Assembly (NCBI GenBank): GCA_030710605.1
Contig: CP092875.1
Location: 68,338,754 to 68,402,753 of the forward strand
Origin: Cordylochernes scorpioides
Taxonomy: Eukaryota > Arthropoda > Arachnida > Pseudoscorpiones > Chernetidae
DNA: 64,000 nucleotides
Direction: 5' to 3'
Under the pieces are notes generated by a model that was not told the DNA's origin, did not search any database, and worked only from the letters and a program-made list of their open reading frames with translations. Positions 33,875 to 42,989 of this stretch are shown in pieces. Made by a program: the position numbers and the translations under genes. The first letter of the stretch is position 1. Each line of letters opens with the position of its first letter.

Positions 33875-33945
33875 CTGAAAAGCACATGTGCTCCTGATCA
33901 GGATATGCCTTTTTTATTTTTAATACCTTTAATATTCAAACATTA
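33837..33945 (+). mobile_element. Old retrozyme monomer, right part
   Basis: This continues the monomer split by the LINE: ttgatttctgtttcaccaga, then cacatgtgctcctgatcagg, matching the array monomers. It ends in a T-rich tract and 'aataccttta' as in unit C. Confidence 0.7.
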
Positions 33946-34059
33946 ATTGACGAACTTTTAGATGTACGTAAACGGATGGTTCTGAAAAAGAATATCAAGA
34001 TCGATCAGAAACAAATTAAGATTCTTCCAAACATATATGTTGAGAATGAAAGATACCCA

Positions 34060-34520
34060 AACACTTGGCGGTGCCTAGAGCATCGCACTCCTTCTGGAGC
34101 GTGGAGTGGGACGTGCGTATGACCTCCTTGGAAGATTGGGAGGTCGCTAGGTCTAACGACTGGAGCCGTCGTTAGGGTGGTGGTGTCTTGTCTTTTTGGG
34201 GGGGTGCCATTGCCCCGTTAGTCAGCCACATTTCAGAGTTCCCTGTTCACGGTTACCATAGCGGCTCGGGGCTTACGACACTGTACTTCACCCTACAGGG
34301 CAGTCTCTTACTTGTGTTGCTTCTCCCGCCCGCCACGTAGAGGAGGACTTCTTGGCAGGCGTCATCCGGGCGAAACGGGTGTGTAGCACGAGAGAGCGCC
34401 AACCCCGTCCGGCCCTGGTACCATAAGGAACAAAACTTGGCTGTTGGGTTCTGCGCTACCTGGAATATAAGAGCTCCATCTATCCTTCATTTCTGTAGTG
34501 AAACTGTATAAGAGTGGTGG
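34060..34520. other. GC-rich segment of unknown origin
   Basis: This is about 400 bp of markedly higher GC than the window (for example gtctaacgactggagccgtc, cttctcccgcccgccacgta). It recurs at 58790-59190 with small indels and one 20-bp deletion. Minus frames (34362-34589, 58979-59302) are not conserved between copies. It may be a LINE 5' region or a decayed gene. There is no tRNA or rRNA fold that I can recognise. Confidence 0.35.
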
Positions 34521-35060
34521 TCTTTTAATAAATCTGTATGTATGAGATATCCAAACACATGGAATGAATTTCCAAGAAAATATCGACAACTGAAGAACAA
34601 AACCTTTCTAGAGATATAATTGAAGTTCTAAAACAATATAACACTTTAAAATTATAAACATATTTTAAAGATAATTTTATTTTAAAATAAATATAATTCA
34701 AATTATTACTATGCAGCCCTTATCCAGCGATGTGATTAATAGTTTGATATTTTAAATATAAGACTTATTCTTTCTCTATACTGTAAAGAGAATTAGAAGT
34801 TATTTTATTTGTTAAAAGATAAAATCAAGCTAAATAGTTTTCTATTCAAAATTGCGCACTAAAATATTATATTTGAGTCGTTGTCTGCTGGTTGTAGTGA
34901 GATGGTGTAATTCTGGAAAGACTAAGGTCACCTTTCTCAATATCATCTTCTCATAAGATAAGTCAAATATAATGTTTTAGTGAGGCAGCTTTTTTGGAAT
35001 AGAAAACTATTTAACTTGATTTTTATCTTTTACAATGAAATAACTTCTTAGCAAAATATA

Positions 35061-36479
35061 CTCTATAACAAAAAAATCGACGCAAAAAGAAGCAGTTGTC
35101 CGATTTATATGAAAATACGTATTCAAAGAGGCTTCGACCAAACATGCAAATGATTGAAATTTGGTGGCCGATTTATTCAAAGCAAGAGCTCCATCGCATC
35201 TGAACTGCGCATCCAGCACGAGCATTCTAGACTCAATATTCGGCGCGGCACGAATTGATTTCAGAATTTCCGTTTAATATTTTAGCAGTACGCCTATTTC
35301 TACTGTATCAATGCCTCGCCGAAAGATTCGTGCTCATTACGAACACATGTCAGAGTTTGAAACTGGTCGTGCCATTGGATTGAAAGAGGCTGGTTGGTCT
35401 AATCGACTAATCGCGCGACATCTGTGTCGAAGTGATGCGGCTATTAGGCGATGTTGGCAAAAGTGGGTCAACCACGGAAGTATGCAACGTCAGGACGGCA
35501 GCGGTGGACCAAGGGCAACAACAGAACGGGAGGACAGAGCAATTGTCAGAATGGCTGTCGCAGCACCGGAATCCACGTTATCTACCATCCAACGTGTGAC
35601 CGGCACACAAGTGTCCAAAAAGACCATCAACAGGCGACTGAGAGAGCGGAATCTAAGAGCTCGCCGACCGTTACGATGCCTACCCCTCACACCCGTGCAC
35701 CGACAGGTCCGACTACAGTGGCGTCGGAAGCGATCAACTTGGTACTGCGCTGACTGGGGACGTATAGTCTTTAGTGACGAGTCCCGTTTCTTAATGTGTC
35801 CTGACGACCGTCGCAAACGTGTCTGGAGACGTCCTGGGCAGCGTGTGGATCCTGGCCTTACTGTCGGACACCCCACAGGTCCAAAACAGGGCGTTATGGT
35901 CTGGGGTGCCATTTCATTTGATAGCAGGACCCCATTGGTAGTCATTCCTGGCACCCTGACAGCACAACGGTACATAGATGACATTCTACGGCCTGTTTTG
36001 TTGCCGTTCCTCTCACATCACCCCGAGCTTACTTTTCAACAAGATAGTGCCCGGCCACACACGGCACGTGTTACAATGGATTGTCTTCAATCTTGCCGAA
36101 CTCTTCCGTGGCCAGCCAGGTCGCCTGATCTCTCGCCCATAGAGCACATCTGGAACGTGATGGGAAGGCGATTGCAATCATCCCGGAATGTTGACTATTT
36201 AGCCCGACAGTTGGATACAATTTGGCAAGAAATCCCGCAGCACACCATCCGGAATCTTTATCAGTCCATGACACGCCGGGTGGCAGCCTGCATCCAGGCC
36301 AGTGGGGGTTTAACAACATATTGACATTCTTAATTTGGGATAATCAAGCTATGAAATAAAACAATTAATTGTTCTGATATTTTAATCGTTTTTTCCCCTA
36401 TACATGCTCTTTACATACACCAATCTTTGTCCTAATCTGACAACTCCTTCTTGGTGCGTCGATTTTTTGTTATACAGTG
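35061..36479 (+). mobile_element. Tc1-like DNA transposon, full length
   Basis: The element is bounded by TA and by terminal inverted repeats: the left end reads ctctataacaaaaaaatcga and then cgc, and the right end reads gcgtcgattttttgttatac and then agtg. About 24 outer bases match with a few mismatches, and similarity continues to the aagaagnagttgtc phrase. A single transposase frame fills the interior. The same flanks surround the unit C copy, so the two copies arose by segmental duplication. Confidence 0.9.
35311..36324 (+). CDS. Tc1-like transposase, intact frame
   Basis: This is a cut-and-paste transposase of the IS630/Tc1/mariner superfamily. It is 337 residues, the usual length. An N-terminal helix-turn-helix pair covers residues 12-110 (SEFETGRAIGLKEAGWSNRL, then GSGGPRATT as the linker with an AT-hook-like position). 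Catalytic residues are D156 (FSDESRF), D245 (FQQDSARPH) and E278 (SPIEHIW). D245 to E278 leaves 32 residues between them, two fewer than the usual DD34E of Tc1. The second motif has QQDS where the unit C copy has QQDN. The start is the first Met after the left inverted repeat. Because of the Asn-to-Ser change it may be weakened. Confidence 0.95.
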   Translation: MPRRKIRAHYEHMSEFETGRAIGLKEAGWSNRLIARHLCRSDAAIRRCWQKWVNHGSMQRQDGSGGPRATTEREDRAIVRMAVAAPESTLSTIQRVTGTQVSKKTINRRLRERNLRARRPLRCLPLTPVHRQVRLQWRRKRSTWYCADWGRIVFSDESRFLMCPDDRRKRVWRRPGQRVDPGLTVGHPTGPKQGVMVWGAISFDSRTPLVVIPGTLTAQRYIDDILRPVLLPFLSHHPELTFQQDSARPHTARVTMDCLQSCRTLPWPARSPDLSPIEHIWNVMGRRLQSSRNVDYLARQLDTIWQEIPQHTIRNLYQSMTRRVAACIQASGGLTTY

Positions 36480-36659
36480 TACGTAGTACGATGCGATTTA
36501 CATTAAAAGTGACCTGTCTATATATATAAAAAAAACTCTTCCCTCAGCGAATTGTCTTTTATTTAGAATTTTATCGAAGGGATTATATTAATGACAAATA
36601 TATATAATCATATGATATTTTTAGTTTTAAATTAAACACATAACTGGCTTCTTTTGAAA

Positions 36660-37119
36660 ATTGAACAATTTCAACTGCCCTTACTGCAATGAAAAAATTA
36701 AAAGGAGGGCCTGGCTCATCAGTGGTGAACCCTTCCAATCGTACACGTCTATAATAGTTTCGAATATTCGTAACAGATGGTGCGCTATGCATCATAATAT
36801 AACTATAACATATATGTCAATAGAATTATTTTATAAAAATGAACTAGATATCTCACCTATTGAAATTGACAAAAACTGTGAAACTATTGGGTGTCCCTGC
36901 AAACTAGAAGATTTGGCTAGTGACAAACCCACACTACAACAACTTTGTTAAATTCGAACGCCCCATTTAGAGCCCAAGGTTTAATGTTAAGACAATTGTC
37001 AGTTCAGAGGGGACTCAGATTTTTTTATATTTATAAAGCAACTATGAAATCCTAAGAATTTAACCAAAAGGCGGTAATCTGGTAGAAGGTTTCTTAGAGT
37101 ACTCTAAACCGATTTGGAA

Positions 37120-37120
<1 letters not shown>
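36660..37120. other. Shared block with half of the hammerhead-like motif
   Basis: On the minus strand 36695-36745 carries the second hairpin only (GGUUCACCACUGAUGAGCC within GGAAGGG/CCCUCCU), without the GAAA hairpin. It is followed on the plus strand by the ISPIEID-like fragment (36816-36950). The same arrangement recurs at 62050-62510. Confidence 0.5.

Positions 37121-37146
<26 letters not shown>
37121..37146. repeat. TA microsatellite at left edge of retrozyme array
   Basis: About 12 TA units. The matching tract at 39560-39584 bounds the other side, and the undisturbed site in unit D has a single TA tract (62515-62534). Confidence 0.9.
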
Positions 37147-37153
<7 letters not shown>

Positions 37154-37347
37154 ACGAAAGAAAAAAATAAAAGATAAAAAGATCAGGTGTTGAAATCAAT
37201 ATTAAAAATGGCATATCCTGACCAGGAGCACATGTGCTTTTCAGAAGGCAGAGCGCCATCTGGTGGAACAGAAATCAACTATTCATTGATTTAGCCTGTT
37301 CCCTGATATTTGGCCAACCCAATTTCTTGATAAATCAAGAAAAGCCA

Positions 37348-37389
37348 TCCACGAACGCGTTTCGCGCTTTTGGCGCTCGTCAGCGTGGA
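37348..37389 (-). ncRNA. Type I hammerhead ribozyme, array copy 1
   Basis: The RNA order is UCCACG, CUGACGA, GCGC-CAAAA-GCGC, GAAA, CGCGUU, CGUGGA. Stem I is UCCACG/CGUGGA, extended outward by AGCC/GGCU after an internal loop. Stem III is only A-U and C-G with a 2-nt loop, but ACGCGU is self-complementary, so a dimer would form a full stem III. Predicted cleavage after GUU, between 37354 and 37353. Confidence 0.9.
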
Positions 37390-37697
37390 GTAGGCTGAAC
37401 CATTGCGACCAAAAAATAATTTTTGATCCCAATGGCTTCCTGAAAAACCAAGAAATGGGTATTTAAGGCCAAACTTGCGTAAATACGCTTAGCACATTAA
37501 AAAACGAAAGAAAAAAATAAAAGATAAAAAGATCAGGTGTTGAAATCAATATTAAAAATGGCATATCCTGACCAGGAGCACATGTGCTTTTCAGAAGGCA
37601 GAGCGCCATCTGGTGGAACAGAAATCAACTATTCATTGATTTAGCCTGTTCCCTGATATTTGGCCAACCCAATTTCTTGATAAATCAAGAAAAGCCA

Positions 37698-37739
37698 TCC
37701 ACGAACGCGTTTCGCGCTTTTGGCGCTCGTCAGCGTGGA
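37698..37739 (-). ncRNA. Type I hammerhead ribozyme, array copy 2
   Basis: Identical motif to copy 1. Predicted cleavage between 37704 and 37703, 350 nt from the previous site. Confidence 0.9.
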
Positions 37740-38048
37740 GTAGGCTGAACCATTGCGACCAAAAAATAATTTTTGATCCCAATGGCTTCCTGAAAAACCA
37801 AGAAATGGGTATTTAAGGCCAAACTTGCGTAAATACGCTTAGCACATTAAAAAACGAAAGAAAAAAAATAAAAGATAAAAAGATCAGGTGTTGAAATCAA
37901 TATTAAAAATGGCATAGCCTGACCAGGAGCACATGTGCTTTTCAGAAGGCAGAGCGCCATCTGGTGGAACAGAAATCAACTATTCATTGATTTAGCCTGT
38001 TCCCTGATATTTGGCCAACCCAATTTCTTGATAAATCAAGAAAAGCCA

Positions 38049-38090
38049 TCCACGAACGCGTTTCGCGCTTTTGGCGCTCGTCAGCGTGGA
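38049..38090 (-). ncRNA. Type I hammerhead ribozyme, array copy 3
   Basis: Identical motif. Predicted cleavage between 38055 and 38054, 351 nt from copy 2. Confidence 0.9.
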
Positions 38091-38320
38091 GTAGGCTGAA
38101 CCATTGCGACCAAAAAATAATTTTTGATCCCAATGGCTTCCTGAAAAACCAAGAAATTCGTTGATTTCAACACCTGATCTTTTTATCTTTTATTTTTTTT
38201 CTTTCGTTTTTTAATGTGCTAAGCGTATTTACGCAAGTTTGGCCTTAAATACCCATTTCTTGGTTTTTCAGGAAGCCATTGGGATCAAAAATTATTTTTG
38301 GTCGCAATGGTTCAGCCTAC

Positions 38321-38362
38321 TCCACGCTGACGAGCGCCAAAAGCGCGAAACGCGTTCGTGGA
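38321..38362 (+). ncRNA. Type I hammerhead ribozyme, array copy 4
   Basis: First plus-strand copy. CUGACGA at 38327-38333, GAAA at 38347-38350, predicted cleavage after 38356. Confidence 0.9.
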
Positions 38363-38670
38363 TGGCTTTTCTTGATTTATCAAGAAATTGGGTTGGCCAA
38401 ATATCAGGGAACAGGCTAAATCAATGAATAGTTGATTTCTGTTCCACCAGATGGCGCTCTGCCTTCTGAAAAGCACATGTGCTCCTGGTCAGGATATGCC
38501 ATTTTTAATATTGATTTCAACACCTGATCTTTTTATCTTTTATTTTTTTCTTTCGTTTTTTAATGTGCTAAGCGTATTTACGCAAGTTTGGCCTTAAATA
38601 CCCATTTCTTGGTTTTTCAGGAAGCCATTGGGATCAAAAATTATTTTTTGGTCGCAATGGTTCAGCCTAC

Positions 38671-38712
38671 TCCACGCTGACGAGCGCCAAAAGCGCGAAA
38701 CGCGTTCGTGGA
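38671..38712 (+). ncRNA. Type I hammerhead ribozyme, array copy 5
   Basis: Identical motif. Predicted cleavage after 38706. Confidence 0.9.
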
Positions 38713-39021
38713 TGGCTTTTCTTGATTTATCAAGAAATTGGGTTGGCCAAATATCAGGGAACAGGCTAAATCAATGAATAGTTGATTTCTGTTCCACCAG
38801 ATGGCGCTCTGCCTTCTGAAAAGCACATGTGCTCCTGGTCAGGATATGCCATTTTTAATATTGATTTCAACACCTGATCTTTTTATCTTTTATTTTTTTT
38901 CTTTCGTTTTTTAATGTGCTAAGCGTATTTACGCAAGTTTGGCCTTAAATACCCATTTCTTGGTTTTTCAGGAAGCCATTGGGATCAAAAATTATTTTTT
39001 GGTCGCAATGGTTCAGCCTAC

Positions 39022-39063
39022 TCCACGCTGACGAGCGCCAAAAGCGCGAAACGCGTTCGTGGA
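39022..39063 (+). ncRNA. Type I hammerhead ribozyme, array copy 6
   Basis: Identical motif. Predicted cleavage after 39057. Confidence 0.9.
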
Positions 39064-39372
39064 TGGCTTTTCTTGATTTATCAAGAAATTGGGTTGGCCA
39101 AATATCAGGGAACAGGCTAAATCAATGAATAGTTGATTTCTGTTCCACCAGATGGCGCTCTGCCTTCTGAAAAGCACATGTGCTCCTGGTCAGGATATGC
39201 CATTTTTAATATTGATTTCAACACCTGATCTTTTTATCTTTTATTTTTTTTCTTTCGTTTTTTAATGTGCTAAGCGTATTTACGCAAGTTTGGCCTTAAA
39301 TACCCATTTCTTGGTTTTTCAGGAAGCCATTGGGATCAAAAATTATTTTTTGGTCGCAATGGTTCAGCCTAC

Positions 39373-39414
39373 TCCACGCTGACGAGCGCCAAAAGCGCGA
39401 AACGCGTTCGTGGA
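39373..39414 (+). ncRNA. Type I hammerhead ribozyme, array copy 7
   Basis: Identical motif. Predicted cleavage after 39408. Confidence 0.9.
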
Positions 39415-39559
39415 TGGCTTTTCTTGATTTATCAAGAAATTGGGTTGGCCAAATATCAGGGAACAGGCTAAATCAATGAATAGTTGATTTCTGTTCCACC
39501 AGATGGCGCTCTGCCTTCTGAAAAGCACATGTGCTCCTGGTCAGGATATGCCATTTTTA

Positions 39560-39584
39560 ATATATATATATATATATATATATT
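39560..39584. repeat. TA microsatellite at right edge of array
   Basis: TA tract between the retrozyme array and the LINE fragment. Confidence 0.9.
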
Positions 39585-40848
39585 AAACGAACAAAATCGA
39601 TTTTTATTAAGTCATAAAGAACGACGTTACAATTTTAAGAGTTAGTGGGGGAGGGGGTACAATTAAAATCTACATTGATGAAAAATTTATAAATATCGTA
39701 TTTTGTTCTGTTTAAAATGCGACGTAATTCGATCTTTTCCCCTTCGAGGATAAATTTAGAAGGATTGAACCTGTATAGAGGGTCGATGTTTCGGCATTCT
39801 TTAATAGCGTTGTCGATAAATGGTTTCGTCAAAGCGCATTCTGTATAGCGATGCTGGATATCTGGGGGTCCGCCGCAGGCGGTGCAGGAAGCTTTTCCAT
39901 TTCTTGTAGGGTAAGGTAGAGCTCTCAGCTTCAAACGCCATGCGATGTCGTCGTATATATTAATTCTTCTGTGCCAGCAAGGCGCAGTGTCGAATGTCCA
40001 TTTGGCCGTTTTTTCTACAGCGTACTCAAAATTAAAATAGGACGATATGATTATTTGGCGTAGCGCGCTGCTTCTGAACCGTGAGAAGAGGCGTGATTTG
40101 TACGTAATGGGAAGGTGAACGCAGGAAGGATGGTTGTTTGGTTTAAAATTCATAATTTTCGTTTCATTGTAGAACGTAGTGATTCTTTGAAAATCGTTCC
40201 GAATGTTTCGCGTGGCGTGGGATAATAAATCGTTGATATCTCGTATTTCACCGTTTAAATCCAAAAAGTCTTTCAGACGTCTCAGGCCTCGTACATTGAA
40301 GATGGCAGGATTTTGCATATAAAGGCCGTGTAAAAGGCGGCATTTTAAAAGCACGATGTGTAAAAAGTCGTTTTTCGAGAGGCTTTTAAAATCGATATGA
40401 AAGTTTGGCGCGATGTTTTTCCAGCTTGATAGAGTCTGCTTTCGTCGTGGCGATAGAAAGCTGTGTAAATCGTAGTTAAACAGATTGTAGTAGTTTGTCG
40501 AATTTTTGTTTATAAAAAGAAAATCGTTTTCGTTTTTTTCCCCGTTAATAGACTTTTGTATACGTTTTAGAATAAAGAGGTCGCGCTGAGAAGCCAAGTG
40601 CAGCAGGCCGAGGCCACCCCTCTCGGCGGGTAGGCAATTTATTGACGAGGTCGTCCAGGTGGTTTCATTATAGAGCGCGTCATCTAAGTCCTTTTGTAGT
40701 TCGTTTAATGTAGAATCGCTTGGTAAGATGGCGTTTATCATGTAGGTAAATTTTGGTATAAAGTTCGCATTTAAAAATCGCGTCTTGAGGTGGAGGGGGA
40801 GCGTTAAAATGTTTTGTTTTGCAATTACGGCTGAATGGCGGAGGTTTT
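39585..40848 (-). mobile_element. Non-LTR retrotransposon 3' fragment
   Basis: 5'-truncated: similarity to the macro-repeat resumes exactly at ttttcctgttatcaaaatc (40848). The minus-strand 3' UTR is short (39585-39634), ending at the TA tract. The fragment replaces about 35 bp present in unit D (62535-62570). Confidence 0.8.
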
Positions 40849-41020
40849 TTCCTGTTATCAAAATCTTTAAAATGTTCAAATATATACAAAGTGTATTGTG
40901 AGTATTATAGTAAGATGGGGTGTCATCTATGTTTTCCTTTATTTCTCCAACTGATGAATGGATATTATAATAACCAGTGACACAGCATTGGTGAGTTTGA
41001 AATTTATTTATTGAATGCAA
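39635..41020 (-). CDS. LINE ORF2 C-terminal part, 5'-truncated
   Basis: The element-derived part (39635-40848, about 400 codons) is the region downstream of the RT fingers and palm. It has thumb-like helical text (LPAERGGLGLLHLASQRDLF) and ends with a C-x2-C ... H-x4-C zinc-binding motif (CTACGG...HRYTEC) near the C-terminus, seen in several LINE clades. The catalytic FADD box is not present because the 5' end is missing. The first 57 or so residues (41020 back to 40849) are translated from the macro-repeat flank and do not belong to the element. Clade not assigned. The frame is open throughout, so the copy is not old. Confidence 0.75.
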   Translation of the reverse strand: MHSINKFQTHQCCVTGYYNIHSSVGEIKENIDDTPSYYNTHNTLCIYLNILKILITGKNLRHSAVIAKQNILTLPLHLKTRFLNANFIPKFTYMINAILPSDSTLNELQKDLDDALYNETTWTTSSINCLPAERGGLGLLHLASQRDLFILKRIQKSINGEKNENDFLFINKNSTNYYNLFNYDLHSFLSPRRKQTLSSWKNIAPNFHIDFKSLSKNDFLHIVLLKCRLLHGLYMQNPAIFNVRGLRRLKDFLDLNGEIRDINDLLSHATRNIRNDFQRITTFYNETKIMNFKPNNHPSCVHLPITYKSRLFSRFRSSALRQIIISSYFNFEYAVEKTAKWTFDTAPCWHRRINIYDDIAWRLKLRALPYPTRNGKASCTACGGPPDIQHRYTECALTKPFIDNAIKECRNIDPLYRFNPSKFILEGEKIELRRILNRTKYDIYKFFINVDFNCTPSPTNS

Positions 41021-42524
41021 AATAGATTTTTTTATTTTGAAAGATTGAAGTGAAGAAATATATAATTTGTAGGAGGCTGGCTAAAACTTCTATAAAACAC
41101 ACAAAAAAATATTAGTTCAAAGTAGTGGTGAGAGGAAGTAACTGTTGTTGAAATATGACAGTTTAGAGTTGCATTGGTAAAAATATATTAGAAATAAATA
41201 TTAGATCAACATGGTATGTTTGTAGATATATTTTAATCAATATTTCTTGAAATTGAAAATACATCAATATAATATTAAGGAAGGAATAATATTCCACCAA
41301 ATTATTTTTACAATATTAATGATAGGCCTTTAAGAAATCTAAATCAGAAAATTATATTAAGCACATTTAGAAGTAAATGTAATTGAATTATTGTTAATTA
41401 ATTATTTCAAAGTATGAGCTCGTTTCAGTGGTGAATAGGCATCCATTTAGGCAAAGTTCATGAATTCTTCAAACTTATTAATTTGAATGAATTAATTAGT
41501 TTTGAAGTTAATAAAATATATTTCAAGACTTTGAGATCTTTTGTAATTTAACATTATAAAACAATATGGTATACAACTATATTCTCTTGATAATACATAT
41601 GAAATTTTCATTAATTTATAGTAGTTGATTAATAATAAACATCTCTGTTGATGCTATGAAGCAGTTTTAGTGAAGAGATCACTCATTGTGGATCACATGT
41701 TGAATTGAACATAGGAACAGTTCTTCTGATGGTCTTGGAGTGACTCAAATATAAATTTGACTAAGGTGACCACCTCATAACAGATGATCTTAGTATAAAT
41801 CAACTGTAAATTACCATTAAGCACCATCTCAAAGCAGATGATTTTTTATATTGTGGAAATTATAATTCCAATATAAATTTCAACATGACGACCACCACAA
41901 ATCAGATGATCTTGGTATAATTCAACTCTAAATTAACTTTAGACAACCATCTCAAAGCAGATGATTTTAATATTATGGAAATTATAATTCCACTTTTGGC
42001 AAACAACTTTGATAGAAGATGATTTTGGTATAGTTCAACTATAGAGAACAAATTGAAACCACCTCATTACAGATGTTATTTGTTCAATTTACATATTTAT
42101 TCCTCAACTTTAAAATTTTATATAAGATATGACCTTGACATTAATACCATGAATAAATATCCTCTTAGTAGATGATATTAATGATGATTTGATTTTAAAA
42201 TGAAAAAATATTTTCCATTTTCTCTCATTTAATCAGGATGACAGTTGTACATCTTTAAAAAAAATGATATATAATACTACGTAAATATTCTGTAACAGTA
42301 ATGAGCTAATATGTTGGTTTTTATTTTCATTGTTGACCTTCATTATTAAGAGAAATCATATTTTTCAATTTGTTAGTGAAGGTTTTTGGCAACTATATAA
42401 ATATACTTTTAGCGAAACAATGAAATAATTACAAAGTTTTGAACAAGAAATATATTTCTAGTATAGGCGCGTAGTCAACAAATTGTGGTTCAATTATATT
42501 CGTAGATTTCAGAAATGTATTTTA
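40849..42524. repeat. Shared AT-rich spacer, unit C
   Basis: Counterpart of 2690-4500. The 'cagatgat' phrase repeats lie at 41770-42040. No gene. Confidence 0.5.
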
Positions 42525-42785
42525 TGATAAAGGATTGGATTATCAATCCAAGTCAGCCCCATAGCCCCATCCAGTGGACCAGTCTGTGGCCATCCCCTGA
42601 ACCACATAGACCCAATTGCCTAGCCTATGACCTAACCCGAGCCCCGCGATCCAGTAGCCTAGTCAGTAGCCAACCCTTCAGCCAGCCATTAAAACAACAA
42701 CATGCCAAGTGCCAGCTCTACCTTATCTCAGGGTATACCCTACATTGGTTGTTGAGACTCTGAATCATTAAAAGGAGATTTAGTA
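42525..42785 (+). repeat. Left long inverted repeat of satellite block, unit C
   Basis: Counterpart of 4500-4765, with partner at 51980-52203. The gypsy element has since separated the two arms further. Confidence 0.6.
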
Positions 42786-42989
42786 CTGAACAAATATAAT
42801 TATAAAAAAAATAAATTTAAAATTACTCCCTGTGTGTATAAAAATGTGAATTTACCATCATTACTAGAAACACAAATGGATAGAAGACTGAGCAAAAAGA
42901 AACCGAGAGAGAAGAGGAAAGATATTTGGAGTTTGAAATAGAAGAAATTCAGAAATATTTTCTGAAATATTAAGCATTTCAGCTTATCA

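Larger units (their letters stand above)
16690..36829. repeat. Macro-repeat unit B
   Basis: Unit B repeats unit A in 16690-24800 and continues with a block (24800-36800) that is duplicated with very high similarity at 53300-62200 in unit C. It carries unit-specific insertions: a PLE, a LINE and a 41-bp-arm palindrome. Subtracting about 3.9 kb of these leaves a core of roughly 15.4 kb from the 17510 landmark. Confidence 0.7.
37147..39560. mobile_element. Retrozyme array: 3 minus plus 4 plus monomers of 350 bp
   Basis: Monomers of 350-351 bp repeat at 37151, 37501 and 37851 (minus orientation) and at 38161, 38511, 38861 and 39212 (plus orientation), nearly identical apart from homopolymer lengths. 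The orientation switches near 38157 where the third minus copy is cut short, making a palindrome of about 1 kb per arm. There is no protein-coding capacity. Each monomer carries one type I hammerhead ribozyme, as in the non-autonomous retrozymes known from plants and animals. These are thought to circulate as ribozyme-processed circular RNAs and to depend on other elements' enzymes. Confidence 0.9.

Noticed and set aside
32190..33945. Hammerhead as part of the PLE's own terminal repeat
   Set aside because: The hammerhead is on the plus strand and the PLE on the minus strand, and unit C has the ribozyme locus without the PLE. The PLE inserted into a retrozyme.
35490..35984. 164-codon minus frame, and its twin at 60175-60669
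   Set aside because: Antisense shadow of the Tc1 transposase.
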